A program made the position numbers and the translations under genes. Below the pieces are notes generated by a model, which saw only the letters and a list, made by a program, of their open reading frames with translations, did no database searches and had not been told where the DNA came from. This document shows, piece after piece, positions 10,307-24,089 of a stretch of DNA of 64,000 nt (its first letter is position 1; every line of letters starts with the position of its first letter). Source of the DNA: Odiellus spinosus (Eukaryota > Arthropoda > Arachnida > Opiliones > Phalangiidae); NCBI GenBank assembly GCA_963920705.1, contig OY987232.1, forward strand, positions 3,224,001 to 3,288,000. Direction: 5' to 3'.

Positions 10307-12989
10307 CACGTTTTGGCAATTTATACAAAACCAAAGTCATTCGAAAGAGCAAATAATGGACAGTCTAAATTATAAGAGTTTTCAAAAATCCGTTTAAAAA
10401 CAAGAAAAATATGGCCAATTCAAGAAATCATACAATATCAAAATAGTCAAATTTCAGATTTTAAAAATTCGCTTTTTGATATTAGATGTTTTTTTGAATT
10501 GGCCATATTTTCCATGGTTTTACACGTATTTTCCAAAACTCTTATTTTTTAGATAGACCAATATTTGCTCTTTCGATTGGTGTTGATTTTGTCAAAATCG
10601 CTTAAAAATCAAATGTTTTATGTCCATTTGAATCCAATAATCTTTGATTTTTAACCGTTTTTGCTTATTTTAGCCCATTTTATATTTGTCACGTCTTGGC
10701 AATTTAGACAAAAACCAAAGTCATTCGAAAGAGCAAATAATGGACAGTCTAAATAATAAGAGTTTTCAAAAATCCGTTTAAAAACAAGAAAAATATGGCC
10801 AATTCAAAAATCATACAATATCAAAATAGTCAAATTTCAGATTTTAAAAATTCGCTTTTTGATATTAGATTTTTTTTGAATTGGCCATATTTTCCATGCT
10901 TTTCAACGTATTTTCCAAAATTCTTGTTTTTTAGATAGACCAATATTTGTTCTTTTGATTGGTGTTGATTTTGTCTAAATCGCTTAAAAATCAAATGTTT
11001 TGTGTCCATTTGAATCCAATAATCTTTGATTTTTAAGCGTTTTTGCTTAATTTTAGCCCATTTTATATTTGTCACGTTTTGGCAATTTAGACAAAACCAA
11101 AGTCATTCGAAAGAGCAAATAATGGACAGTCTAAATAATAAGAGTTTTCAAAAATCCGTTTAAAAACAAGAAAAATATGGCCAATTCAAGAAATCATACA
11201 ATATCAAAATAATCAAATTTCTGATTTTAAAAATTCGATTTTTGATATTAGATGTTTTTTTTTGAATTGGCCATATTTTCCATGTTTTTCAACGGATTTT
11301 CCAAAACTCTTGTTTTTTAGATAGACCAATATTGGCTCTTTCGAACGGTGTTTATTTTGTCTAAATCGCTTAAAAACAAATGTTTTGTGTCCATTTGAAT
11401 CCAATAATCTCTGATTTTTAAGCGTTTTTGCTTAATTTTAACCAATTTTATATTTGTCACGTTTTGGCAATTTAGACAAAACCAAAGTCATTCGAAAGAG
11501 CAAATAATGGACAGTCTAAATTATAAGAGTTTTCAAAAATCCGTTTAAAAACAAAAAAAATATGGCCAATTCAAGAAATCATACAATATCAAAATAGTCA
11601 AATTTCAGATTTTAAAAATTCGCTTTTTGATATTAGATGTTTTTTTGAATTGGCCATATTTTCCATGGTTTTACACGTATTTTCCAAAACTCTTATTTTT
11701 TAGATAGACCAATATTTGCTCTTTCGATTGGTGTTGATTTTGTCAAAATCGCTTAAAAATCAAATGTTTTATGTCCATTTGAATCCAATAATCTTTGATT
11801 TTTAACCGTTTTTGCTTATTTTAGCCCATTTTATATTTGTCACGTCTTGGCAATTTAGACAAAAACCAAAGTCATTCGAAAGAGCAAATAATGGACAGTC
11901 TAAATAATAAGAGTTTTCAAAAATCCGTTTAAAAACAAGAAAAATATGGCCAATTCAAAAATCATACAATATCAAAATAGTCAAATTTCAGATTTTAAAA
12001 ATTCGCTTTTTGATATTAGATTTTTTTTGAATTGGCCATATTTTCCATGCTTTTCAACGTATTTTCCAAAATTCTTGTTTTTTAGATAGACCAATATTTG
12101 TTCTTTTGATTGGTGTTGATTTTGTCTAAATCGCTTAAAAATCAAATGTTTTGTGTCCATTTGAATCCAATAATCTTTGATTTTTAAGCGTTTTTGCTTA
12201 ATTTTAGCCCATTTTATATTTGTCACGTTTTGGCAATTTAGACAAAACCAAAGTCATTCGAAAGAGCAAATAATGGACAGTCTAAATAATAAGAGTTTTC
12301 AAAAATCCGTTTAAAAACAAGAAAAATATGGCCAATTCAAGAAATCATACAATATCAAAATAATCAAATTTCTGATTTTAAAAATTCGATTTTTGATATT
12401 AGATGTTTTTTTTGAATTGGCCATATTTTCCATGTTTTTCAACGGATTTTCCAAAACTCTTGTTTTTTAGATAGACCAATATTGGCTCTTTCGAACGGTG
12501 TTTATTTTGTCTAAATCGCTTAAAAACAAATGTTTTGTGTCCATTTGAATCCAATAATCTCTGATTTTTAAGCGTTTTTGCTTAATTTTAACCAATTTTA
12601 TATTTGTCACGTTTTGGCAATTTAGACAAAACCAAAGTCATTCGAAAGAGCAAATAATGGACAGTCTAAATTATAAGAGTTTTCAAAAATCCGTTTAAAA
12701 ACAAGAAAAATATGGCCAATTCAAGAAATCATACAATATCAAAATAGTCAAATTTCAGATTTTAAAAATTCGCTTTTTGATATTAGATGTTTTTTTGAAT
12801 TGGCCATATTTTCCATGGTTTTACACGTATTTTCAAAAACTCTTGTTTTTTAGATAGACCAATATTTGCTCTTTCGATTGGTATTGATTTTGTCTAAATC
12901 GCTTAAAAATCAAATGTTTTGTGTCCATTTGAATCCAATAATCTTTGATTTTTAACCGTTTTTGCTTATTTAGCCCATTTTATATTTGT
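10307..12989. repeat. Block 3: three-monomer repeat C, A-prime, B (about 1151 bp), two copies and a part
   Basis: Starts and types: 10307 C, 10690 A-prime, 11073 B, 11458 C, 11841 A-prime, 12224 B, 12608 C. The first three are repeated by the next three with shifts of 1151, 1151 and 1151 bp. Shared private marks are CTTATTTTTTAG, ATGTCCATTTG and CACGTCTTGG in the C members. The last C at 12608 lacks these marks, so the repeat ends there. A T-tract difference (nine versus eight) makes the second B shorter by one base. Confidence 0.8.
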
Positions 12990-13358
12990 CACGTTTTGGC
13001 AATTTAGACAAAACCAAAGTCATTCGAAAGAGCAAATAATGGACAGTCTAAATTATAAGAGTTTTCAAAAATCCGTTTAAAAACAAGAAAAATATGGCCA
13101 ATTCAAGAAATCATACAATATCAAAATAGTCAAATTTCAGATTTTAAAAATTCGCTTTTTGATATTAGATGTTTTTTTGCATTGGCCATATTTTCCATGT
13201 TTTTCAACGGATTTTCCAAAATTCTTGTTTTTTAGATAGATTGATTGGTGTTGATTTTGTCTAAATCGCTTAAAAATCAAATGTTTTGTGTCCAATTGAA
13301 TCCAATAATCTTTGATTTTTAAGCGTTTTTGCTTAATTTTAGCCCATTTTATATTTGT
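12990..13358. repeat. Type A monomer with a 15-bp internal deletion
   Basis: The right arm reads GATAGATTGATTGG near 13236, where other type A copies have GATAGACCAATATTTGTTCTTTTGATTGG split across this point. The lost segment is 15 bp, giving a 369-bp monomer, the shortest apart from the six truncated ones. The change is not seen in any other copy, so it was not amplified. Confidence 0.85.
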
Positions 13359-14513
13359 CACGTTTTGGCAATTTAGACAAAACCAAAGTCATTCGAAAGA
13401 GCAAATAATGGACAGTCTAAATAATAAGAGTTTTCAAAAATCCGTTTAAAAACAAGAAAAATATGGCCAATTCAAGAAATCATACAATATCACAATAGTC
13501 AGATTTCAGATTTTAAAAATTCGCTTTTTGATATTAGATGTTTTTTTTTTGAATTGGCCATATTTTCCATGTTTTTCAACGGATTTTCCAAAACTCTTGT
13601 TTTTTAGATAGACCAATATTGGTTCTTTCGAACGGTGTTGATTTTGTCTAAATCGCTTAAAAAACAAATGTTTTGTGTCCATTTGAATACAATAATCTCT
13701 GATTTTTAAGCGTTTTTGCTTAATTTTAACCAATTTTATATTTGTCACGTTTTGGCAATTTATACAAAACCAAAGTCATTCGAAAGAGCAAATAATGGAC
13801 AGTCTAAATTATAAGAGTTTTCAAAAATCCGTTTAAAAACAAGAAAAATATGGCCAATTCAAGAAATCATACAATATCAAAATAGTCAAATTTCAGATTT
13901 TAAAAATTCGCTTTTTGATATTAGATGTTTTTTTGAATTGGCCATATTTTCCATGGTTTTACACGTATTTTCCAAAACTCTTGTTTTTTAGATAGACCAA
14001 TATTTGCTCTTTCGATTGGTGTTGATTTTGTCAAAATCGCTTAAAAATCAAATGTTTTGTGTCCATTTGAATCCAATAATATTTGATTTTTAACCGTTTT
14101 TGCTTAATTTTAACCAATTTTATATTCGTAACGTTTTGGCAATTTAGACAAAACCAAAGTCATTCGAAAAAGCAATTAATGGTCAGTCTAAATTATAAGA
14201 GTTTTCAAAAATTCGTTGAAAAACAAGAAAAATATGGCCAGTTCAAAAAATCATACAATATCAAAATAGTCAAATTTCAGATTTTAAAAATTCGCTTTTT
14301 GATATTAGATGTTTTTTTGAATTGGCCATATTTTTCATGTTTTTCAACGGATTTTCCAAAATTCTTGTTTTTTAGATAGACCAATATTTGTTCATTTGAT
14401 TGGTGTTGATTTTGCCTAAATCGCTTAAAAATCAAATGTTTTGTGTCCATTTGAATCCAATAATCTTTGTTTTTTAAGCGTTTTTGCTTAATTTTAACCA
14501 ATTTTATATTTGT
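12990..14513. repeat. Block 4: deletion-bearing A monomer, B, C and the first L2 monomer
   Basis: Starts and types: 12990 A (369 bp, with a 15-bp deletion), 13359 B1, 13746 C, 14130 L2 left arm with a type A right arm. The copy at 14130 is the first in the window with the L2 left arm (AAGCAATTAATGGTC and ATTCGTTGA). It also carries GTAACG in place of GTCACG at its start, CCAGTTCAAAAAATC, and TTCATTTGATTGG. The same combination is found again only far away, at 31743, and partly at 33281. Confidence 0.8.
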
Positions 14514-17500
14514 CATGTTTTGGCAATTTATACAAAACCAAAGTCATTCGAAAGAGCAAATAATGGACAGTCTAAATTATAAGAGTTTTCAAAAATCCGT
14601 TTAAAAACAAGAAAAATATGGCCAATTCAAGAAATCATACAATATCAAAATAGTCAAATTTCAGATTTTAAAAATTCGCTTTTTGATATTAGAAGTTTTT
14701 TTGAATTGGCCATATTTTCCATGGTTTTACACGTATTTTCCAAAACTCTTGTTTTTTAGATAGACCAATAATGGCTCTTCCGATTGGTATTGATTTTGTC
14801 TAAATCGCTTAAAAATCAAATGTTTTGTGTCCATTTGAATCCAATAATCTTTGATTTTTAAGCGTTTTTGCTTAATTTTAGCCCATTTTATATTTGTCAC
14901 GTTTTGGCAATTTAGACAAAACCAAAGTCATTCGAAAGAGCAAATAATGGACAGTCTAAATAATAAGAGTTTTCAAAAATCCGTTTAAAAACAAGAAAAA
15001 TATGGCCAATTCAAGAAATCATACAATATCAAAATAGTCAAATTTCAGATTTTAAAAATTCGATTTTTGATATTAGATGTTTTTTTTGAATTGGCCATAT
15101 TTTCCATGTTTTTAAACGGATTTTCCAAAACTCTTGTTTTTTAGATAGACCAATATTGGTTCTTTCGAACGGTGTTCATTTTGTCTAAATCGCATAAAAA
15201 ACAAATGTTTTGTGTCCATTTGAATCCAATAATCTCTGATTTTTAAGCGTTTTTGCTTAATTTTAACCAATTTTATATTTGTCACGTTTTGGCAATTTAG
15301 ACAAAACCAAAGTCATTCGAAAGAGCAAATAATGGACAGTCTAAATTATAAGAGTTTTCAAAAATCCGTTTAAAAACAAGAAAAATATGGCCAATTCAAG
15401 AAATCATACAATATCAAAATAGTCAAATTTCAGATTTTAAAAATTCGCTTTTTGATATTAGAAGTTTTTTTGAATTGGCCATATTTTCCATGGTTTTACA
15501 CGTATTTTCCAAAACTCTTGTTTTTTAGATAGACCAATAATGGCTCTTCCGATTGGTATTGATTTTGTCTAAATCGCTTAAAAATCAAATGTTTTGTGTC
15601 CATTTGAATCCAATAATCTTTGATTTTTAAGCGTTTTTGCTTAATTTTAGCCCATTTTATATTTGTCACGTTTTGGCAATTTAGACAAAACCAAAGTCAT
15701 TCGAAAGAGCAAATAATGGACAGTCTAAATAATAAGAGTTTTCAAAAATCCGTTTAAAAACAAGAAAAATATGGCCAATTCAAGAAATCATACAATATCA
15801 AAATAGTCAAATTTCAGATTTTAAAAATTCGCTTTTTGATATTAGATGTTTTTTTTGAATTGGCCATATTTTCCATGTTTTTAAACGGATTTTCCAAAAC
15901 TCTTGTTTTTTAGATAGACCAATATTGGTTCTTTCGAACGGTGTTCATTTTGTCTAAATCGCATAAAAATCAAATGTTTTGTGTCCATTTGAATCCAATA
16001 ATCTTTGATTTTTAAGCGTTTTTGCTTAATTTTAGCCCATTTTATATTTGTCACGTTTTGGCAATTTAGACAAAACCAAAGTCATTCGAAAGAGCAAATA
16101 ATGGACAGTCTAAATAATAAGAGTTTTCAAAAATCCGTTTAAAAACAAGAAAAATATGGCCAATTCAAGAAATCATACAATATCAAAATAGTCAAATTTC
16201 AGATTTTAAAAATTCGATTTTTGATATTAGATGTTTTTTTTTGAATTGGCCATATTTTCCATGTTTTTAAACGGATTTTCCAAAACTCTTGTTTTTTAGA
16301 TAGACCAATATTGGTTCTTTCGAACGGTGTTCATTTTGTCTAAATCGCATAAAAAACAAATGTTTTGTGTCCATTTGAATCCAATAATCTCTGATTTTTA
16401 AGCGTTTTTGCTTAATTTTAACCAATTTTATATTTGTCACGTTTTGGCAATTTAGACAAAACCAAAGTCATTCGAAAGAGCAAATAATGGACAGTCTAAA
16501 TTATAAGAGTTTTCAAAAATCCGTTTAAAAACAAGAAAAATATGGCCAATTCAAGAAATCATACAATATCAAAATAGTCAAATTTCAGATTTTAAAAATT
16601 CGCTTTTTGATATTAGAAGTTTTTTTGAATTGGCCATATTTTCCATGGTTTTACACGTATTTTCCAAAACTCTTGTTTTTTAGATAGACCAATATTTGGT
16701 CTTTCGATTGGTGTTGATTTTGTCAAAATCGCTTAAAAATCAAATGTTTTGTGTCCATTTGAATCCAATAATCTTTGATTTTTAAGCGTTTTTGCTTAAT
16801 TTTAGCCCATTTTATATTTGTCACGTTTTGGCAATTTAGACAAAACCAAAGTCATTCGAAAGAGCAAATAATGGACAGTCTAAATTATAAGAGTTTTCAA
16901 AAATCCGTTTAAAAACAAGAAAAATATGGCCAATTCAAGAAATCATACAATATCAAAATAGTCAAATTTCAGATTTTAAAAATTCGATTTTTGATATTAG
17001 ATGTTTTTTTTGAATTGGCCATATTTTCCATGTTTTTAAACGGATTTTCCAAAACTCTTGTTTTTTAGATAGACCAATATTGGCTCTTTCGAACGGTGTT
17101 CATTTTGTCTAAATCGCATAAAAAACAAATGTTTTGTGTCCATTTGAATCCAATAATCTCTGATTTTTAAGCGTTTTTGCTTAATTTTAACCAATTTTAT
17201 ATTTGTCACGTTTTGGCAATTTAGACAAAACCAAAGTCATTCGAAAGAGCAAATAATAGACAGTCTAAATTATAAGAGTTTTCAAAAATCCGTTTAAAAA
17301 CAAGAAAAATATTTCCAATTCAAGAAATCATACAATATCAAAATAGTCAAATTTCAGATTTTAAAAATTCGCTTTTTGATATTAGATGTTTTTTTTGAAT
17401 TGGCCATATTTTCCATGGTTTTACACGTATTTTCAAAAACTCTTGTTTTTAGATAGACCAATATTTGCTCTTTCGATTGGTATTGATTTTGTCTAAATCG

Positions 17501-19123
17501 CTTAAAAATCAAATGTTTTGTGTCCATTTGAATCCAATAATCTTTGATTTTTAACCGTTTTTGCTTATTTAGCCCATTTTATATTTGTCACGTTTTGGCA
17601 ATTTAGACAAAACCAAAGTCATTCGAAAGAGCAAATAATGGACAGTCTAAATTATAAGAGTTTTCAAAAATCCGTTTAAAAACAAGAAAAATATGGCCAA
17701 TTCAAGAAATCATACAATATCAAAATAGTCAAATTTCAGATTTTAAAAATTCGCTTTTTGATATTAGAAGTTTTTTTGAATTGGCCATATTTTCCATGGT
17801 TTTACACGTATTTTCCAAAACTCTTGTTTTTTAGATAGACCAATATTTGGTCTTTCGATTGGTGTTGATTTTGTCTAAATCGCTTAAAAAACAAATGTTT
17901 TGTGTCCATTTGAATACAATAATCTCTGATTTTTAAGCGTTTTTGCTTAATTTTAACCAATTTTATATTCGTCACGTTTTGGCAATTTATACAAAACCAA
18001 AGTCATTCGAAAGAGCAAATAATGGACAGTCTAAATTATAAGAGTTTTCAAAAATCCGTTTAAAAACAAGAAAAATATTACCAATTCAAGAAATCATACA
18101 ATATCAAAATAGTCAAATTTCAGATTTTAAAAATTCGCTTTTTGATATTAGATGTTTTTTTGAATTGGCCATATTTTCCATGTTTTTCAACGGATTTTCC
18201 AAATTCTTGTTTTTTAGATAAACCAATATTGGCTCTTTCGAACGGTGTTCATTTTGTCTAAATCGCTTAAAAAACAAATGTTTTGTGTCCATTTGAATCC
18301 AATAATCTCTGATTTTTAAGCGTTTTTGCTTAATTTTAACCAATTTTATATTTGTCACGTTATGGCAATTTAGACAAAACCATAGTCATTCGAAAGAGCA
18401 AATAATGGACAGTCTAAATTATAAGAGTTTTCAATAATCCGTTTAAAAACAAGAAAAATATGGCCAATTCAAGAAATCATACAATATCAAAATAGTCAAA
18501 TTTCAGATTTTAAAAATTCGCTTTTTGATATTAGATGTTTTTTTGAATTGGCCATATTTTTCATGTTTTTCAACGGATTTTCCAAAATTCTTGTTTTTTA
18601 GATAGACCAATATTTGTTCATTTGATTGGTGTTGATTTTGTCTAAATCGCTTAAAAATCAAATGTTTTGTGTCCATTTGAATCCAATAATCTTTGTTTTT
18701 TAAGAGTTTTTGCTTAATTTTAACCAATTTTATATTTGTCATGTTTTGGCAATTTATACAAAACCAAAGTCATTCGAAAGAGCAAATAATGGACAGTCTA
18801 AATTATAAGAGTTTTCAAAAATCCGTTTAAAAACAAGAAAAATATGGCCAATTCAAGAAATCATACAATATCAAAATAGTCAAATTTCAGATTTTAAAAA
18901 TTCGCTTTTTGATATTAGAAGTTTTTTTGAATTGGCCATATTTTCCATGGTTTTACACGTATTTTCAAAAACTCTTGTTTTTTAGATAGACCAATATTTG
19001 CTCTTTCGATTGGTATTGATTTTGTCTAAATCGCTTAAAAAACAAATGTTTTGTGTCCATTTGAATCCAATAATCTCTGATTTTTAAGCGTTTTTGCTTA
19101 ATTTTAACCAATTTTATATTTGT
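14514..19123. repeat. Block 5: alternating C and B monomers, with a 769 bp two-monomer duplication
   Basis: Starts and types: 14514 C, 14898 B, 15283 C, 15667 B with an A-like tail, 16052 B, 16438 C, 16822 B, 17207 C, 17589 C with a B1 tail, 17973 A/B chimera, 18356 A, 18740 C with a B tail. The pair at 14514-15282 is repeated at 15283-16051. Several C members share TTAGAAGTTTTTTT in place of TTAGATG. A number share TTTGGTCTTTCG. B members here have TTTTTAAACGG in place of TTTTTCAACGG. Several copies are mosaics whose type changes in the GTTTTGTGTCC region. Confidence 0.7.
17973..18355. repeat. Chimeric monomer, A-to-B switch
   Basis: The right arm is type A through AAATTCTTG (about 18201-18209), with one A missing from the usual run. 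It becomes type B at GATAAACCAATATTGGCTC and stays B (TTCGAACGGTGTTCATTTT) to the end. The switch lies in the same 20-25 bp of the monomer as in the chimera at 3399-3782. The left arm carries the unusual AATATTACCAATTC. Confidence 0.75.
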
Positions 19124-22100
19124 CACGTTTTGGCAATTTAGACAAAACCAAAGTCATTCGAAAGAGCAAATAATGGACAGTCTAAATTATAAGAGTTTTC
19201 AAAAATCCGTTTAAAAACAAGAAAAATATTTCCAATTCAAGAAATCATACAATATCAAAATAGTCAAATTTCAGATTTTAAAAATTCGCTTTTTGATATT
19301 AGATGTTTTTTTGAATTGGCCATATTTTCCATGGTTTTACACGTATTTTCAAAAACTCTTGTTTTTTAGATAGACCAATATTTGCTCTTTCGATTGGTAT
19401 TGATTTTGTCTAAATCGCTTAAAAATCAAATGTTTTGTGTCCATTTGAATCCAATAATCTTTGATTTTTAACCGTTTTTGCTTATTTAGCCCATTTTATA
19501 TTTGTCACGTTTTGGCAATTTAGACAAAACCAAAGTCATTCGAAAGAGCAAATAATGGACAGTCTAAATTATAAGAGTTTTCAAAAATCCGTTTAAAAAC
19601 AAGAAAAATATGGCCAATTCAAGAAATCATACAATATCAAAATAGTCAAATTTCAGATTTTAAAAATTCGCTTTTTGATATTAGAAGTTTTTTTGAATTG
19701 GCCATATTTTCCATGGTTTTACACGTATTTTCCAAAACTCTTGTTTTTTAGATAGACCAATATTTGGTCTTTCGATTGGTGTTGATTTTGTCAAAATCGC
19801 TTAAAAATCAAATGGTTTGTGTCTATTTGAATCCAATAATCTTTGATTTTTAACCGTTTTTGCTTATTTTAGCCCATTTTATATTTGTCACGTTTTGGCG
19901 ATTTAGACAAAACCAAAGTCATTCGAAAGAGCAAATAATGAACAGTCTAAATAATAAGAGTTTTCAAAAATCCGTTTAAAAACAAGAAAAATATGGCCAA
20001 TTCAAAAATCATACAATATCAAAATAGTCAAATTTCAGATTTTAAAAATTCGCTTTTTGATATTAGATTTTTTTTGAATTGGCCATATTTTCCATGCTTT
20101 TCAACGGATTTTCCAAAATTCTTGTTTTTTAGATAGACAATATTTGTTCTTTTGATTGGTGTTGATTTTGTCTAAATCGCTTAAAAATCAAATGTTTTGT
20201 GTCCAATTGAATCCAATAATCTTTGATTTTTAGCGTTTTTGCTTAATTTTAGCCCATTTTATATTTGTCACGTTTTGGCAATTTAGACAAAACCAAAGTC
20301 ATTCGAAAGAGCAAATAATGGACAGTCTAAATAATAAGAGTTTTCAAAAATCCGTTTAAAAACAAGAAAAATATTTCCAATTCAAGAAATCATACAATAT
20401 CAAAATAGTCAAATTTCAGATTTTAAAAATTCGCTTTTTGATATTAGATGTTTTTTTGAATTGGCCATATTTTCCATGGTTTTACACGTATTTTCAAAAA
20501 CTCTTGTTTTTTAGATAGACCAATATTTGCTCTTTCGATTGGTATTGATTTTGTCTAAATCGCTTAAAAATCAAATGTTTTGTGTCCATTTGAATCCAAT
20601 AATCTTTGATTTTTAAGCGTTTTTGCTTATTTAGCCCATTTTATATTTGTCACGTTTTGGCAATTTAGACAAAACCAAAGTCATTCGAAAGAGCAAATAA
20701 TGGACAGTCTAAATAATAAGAGTTTTCAAAAATCCGTTTAAAAACAAGAAAAATATGGCCAATTCAAGAAATCATACAATATCAAAATAGTCAAATTTCA
20801 GATTTTAAAAATTCGATTTTTGATATTAGATGTTTTTTTTGAATTGGCCATATTTTCCATGTTTTTAAACGGATTTTCCAAAACTCTTGTTTTTTAGATA
20901 GACCAATATTGGCTCTTTCGAACGGTGTTCATTTTGTCTAAATCGCATAAAAAACAAATGTTTTGTGTCCATTTGAATCCAATAATCTCTGATTTTTAAG
21001 CGTTTTTGCTTAATTTTAACCAATTTTATATTTGTCACGTTTTGGCAATTTAGACAAAACCAAAGTCATTCGAAAGAGCAAATAATGGAGAGTCTAAATT
21101 ATAAGAGTTTTCAAAAATCCGTTTAAAAACAAGAAAAATATTTCCAATTCAAGAAATTATACAATATCAAAATAGTCAAATTTCAGATTTTAAAAATTCG
21201 CTTTTTGATATTAGATGTTTTTTTGAATTGGCCATATTTTCCATGGTTTTACACGTATTTTCAAAAACTCTTGTTTTTTAGATAGACCAATATTTGCTCT
21301 TTCGATTGGTATTGATTTTGTCTAAATCGCTTAAAAATCAAATGTTTTGTGTCCATTTGAATCCAATAATCTTTGATTTTTAACCGTTTTTGCTTATTTA
21401 GCCCATTTTATATTTGTCACGTTTTGGCAATTTAGACAAAACCAAAGTCATTCGAAAGAGCAAATAATGGACAGTCTAAATTATAAGAGTTTTCAAAAAT
21501 CCGTTTAAAAACAAGAAAAATATGGCCAATTCAAGAAATCATACAATATCAAAATAGTCAAATTTCAGATTTTAAAAATTCGCTTTTTGATATTAGAAGT
21601 TTTTTGAATTGGCCATATTTTCCATGGTTTTACACGTATTTTCCAAAACTCTTGTTTTTTAGATAGACCAATATTTGGTCTTTCGATTGGTGTTGATTTT
21701 GTCAAAATCGCTTAAAAATCAAATGGTTTGTGTCTATTTGAATCCAATAATCTTTGATTTTTAACCGTTTTTGCTTATTTTAGCCCATTTTATATTTGTC
21801 ACGTTTTGGCGATTTAGACAAAACCAAAGTCATTCGAAAGAGCAAATAATGAACAGTCTAAATAATAAGAGTTTTCAAAAATCCGTTTAAAAACAAGAAA
21901 AATATGGCCAATTCAAAAATCATACAATATCAAAATAGTCAAATTTCAGATTTTAAAAATTCGCTTTTTGATATTAGATTTTTTTTGAATTGGCCATATT
22001 TTCCATGCTTTTCAACGGATTTTCCAAAATTCTTGTTTTTTAGATAGACAATATTTGTTCTTTTGATTGGTGTTGATTTTGTCTAAATCGCTTAAAAATC

Positions 22101-22179
22101 AAATGTTTTGTGTCCATTTGAATCCAATAATCTTTGATTTTTAGCGTTTTTGCTTAATTTTAGCCCATTTTATATTTGT
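19124..22179. repeat. Block 6: five-monomer (about 1912 bp) duplication
   Basis: Starts and types: 19124 C, 19506 C, 19889 A-prime, 20269 C, 20651 B, 21036 C, 21418 C, 21800 A-prime. The set 19124, 19506, 19889 is repeated at 21036, 21418, 21800, shift 1911-1912. Private shared marks are CAAATGGTTTGTGTCTATTTG split over 19811 and 21722, GGCGATTTAG, AATGAACAGTC and TAGATAGACAATATTTG. Three members (19124, 20269, 21036) have AATATTTCCAATTC in place of AATATGGCCAATTC, which destroys one TGGCCA. Confidence 0.75.
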
Positions 22180-24089
22180 CACGTTTTGGCAATTTAGACA
22201 AAACCAAAGTCATTCGAAAGAGCAAATAATGGACAGTCTAAATAATAAGAGTTTTCAAAAATCCGTTTAAAAACAAGAAAAATATGGCCAATTCAAGAAA
22301 TCATACAATATCAAAATAGTCAAATTTCTGATTTTAAAAATTCGATTTTTGATATTAGATGTTTTTTTGAATTGGCCATATTTTCCATGTTTTTCAACGG
22401 ATTTTCCAAAACTCTTGTTTTTTAGATAGACCAATATTGGCTCTTTCGAACGGTGTTCATTTTGTCTAAATCGCTTAAAAACAAATGTTTTGTGTCCATT
22501 TGAATCCAATAATCTCTGATTTTTAAGCGTTTTTGCTTAATTTTAACCAATTTTATATTTGTCACGTTTTGGCAATTTAGACAAAACCAAAGTCATTCGA
22601 AAGAGCAAATAATGGACAGTCTAAATTATAAGAGTTTTCAAAAATCCGTTTAAAAACAAGAAAAATATGGCCAATTCAAGAAATCATACAATATCAAAAA
22701 AAAAAATTTCAGATTTTAAAAATTCGCTTTTTGATATTAGATGTTTTTTTGAATTGGCCATATTTTCCATGGTTTTACACGTATTTTCCAAAACTCTTGT
22801 TTTTAGATAGACCAATATTTGCTCTTTCGATTGGTGTTGATTTTGTCAAAATCGCTTAAAAATCAAATGTTTTGTGTCCATTTGAATCCAATAATCTTTG
22901 ATTTTTAACCGTTTTTGCTTAATTTTAACCAATTTTATATTCGTAACGTTTTGGCAATTTAGACAAAACCAAAGTCATTCGAAAGAGCAAATAATGGACA
23001 GTCTAAATTATAAGAGTTTTCAAAAATCCGTTTAAAAACAAGAAAAATATGGCCAATTTAAAAATCATACAATATCAAAATAGTCAAATTTCAGATTTTA
23101 AAAATTCGCTTTTTGATATTAGATTTTTTTTGAATTGGCCATATTTTCCATGCTTTTCAACGGATTTTCCAAAATTCTTGTTTTTTAGATAGACAATATT
23201 TGTTCTTTTGATTGGTGTTGATTTTGTCTAAATCGCTTAAAAATCAAATGTTTTGTGTCCATTTGAATCCAATAATCTTTGATTTTTAGCGTTTTTGCTT
23301 AATTTTAGCCCATTTTATATTTGTCACGTTTTGGCAATTTAGACAAAACCAAAGTCATTCGAAAGAGCAAATAATGGACAGTCTAAATAATAAGAGTTTT
23401 CAAAAATCCGTTTAAAAACAAGAAAAATATGGCCAATTCAAGAAATCATACAATATCAAAATAGTCAAATTTCTGATTTTAAAAATTCGATTTTTGATAT
23501 TAGATGTTTTTTTGAATTGGCCATATTTTCCATGTTTTTCAACGGATTTTCCAAAACTCTTGTTTTTTAGATAGACCAATATTGGCTCTTTCGAACGGTG
23601 TTCATTTTGTCTAAATCGCTTAAAAACAAATGTTTTGTGTCCATTTGAATCCAATAATCTCTGATTTTTAAGCGTTTTTGCTTAATTTTAACCAATTTTA
23701 TATTTGTCACGTTTTGGCAATTTAGACAAAACCAAAGTCATTCGAAAGAGCAAATAATGGACAGTCTAAATTATAAGAGTTTTCAAAAATCCGTTTAAAA
23801 ACAAGAAAAATATGGCCAATTCAAGAAATCATACAATATCAAAAAAAAAAATTTCAGATTTTAAAAATTCGCTTTTTGATATTAGATGTTTTTTTGAATT
23901 GGCCATATTTTCCATGGTTTTACACGTATTTTCCAAAACTCTTGTTTTTAGATAGACCAATATTTGCTCTTTCGATTGGTGTTGATTTTGTCAAAATCGC
24001 TTAAAAATCAAATGTTTTGTGTCCATTTGAATCCAATAATCTTTGATTTTTAACCGTTTTTGCTTAATTTTAACCAATTTTATATTCGT
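21800..24089. repeat. Block 7: three-monomer repeat A-prime, B, C (1145 bp), two copies
   Basis: Starts: 21800 A-prime, 22180 B, 22563 C, then 22945 A-prime, 23325 B, 23708 C, each 1145 bp after its partner. The C members share a run of ten or more A after AATATC (near 22695 and 23840) in place of AAAATAGTCAAA, and GTAACG at their end. The first A-prime differs at its left end because it also belongs to the five-monomer duplication to the left. A third C with the A-run is at 25621. Confidence 0.8.

Noticed and set aside
11213..11404. Shorter minus-strand frames of 60-63 codons starting at TTG (also at 22267, 39548, 43376 and others)
   Set aside because: These are the same repeat arm read in another frame after loss of two A in the AAAACAAATG run of certain B copies. 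A frame change within a family of near-identical repeats argues against coding.
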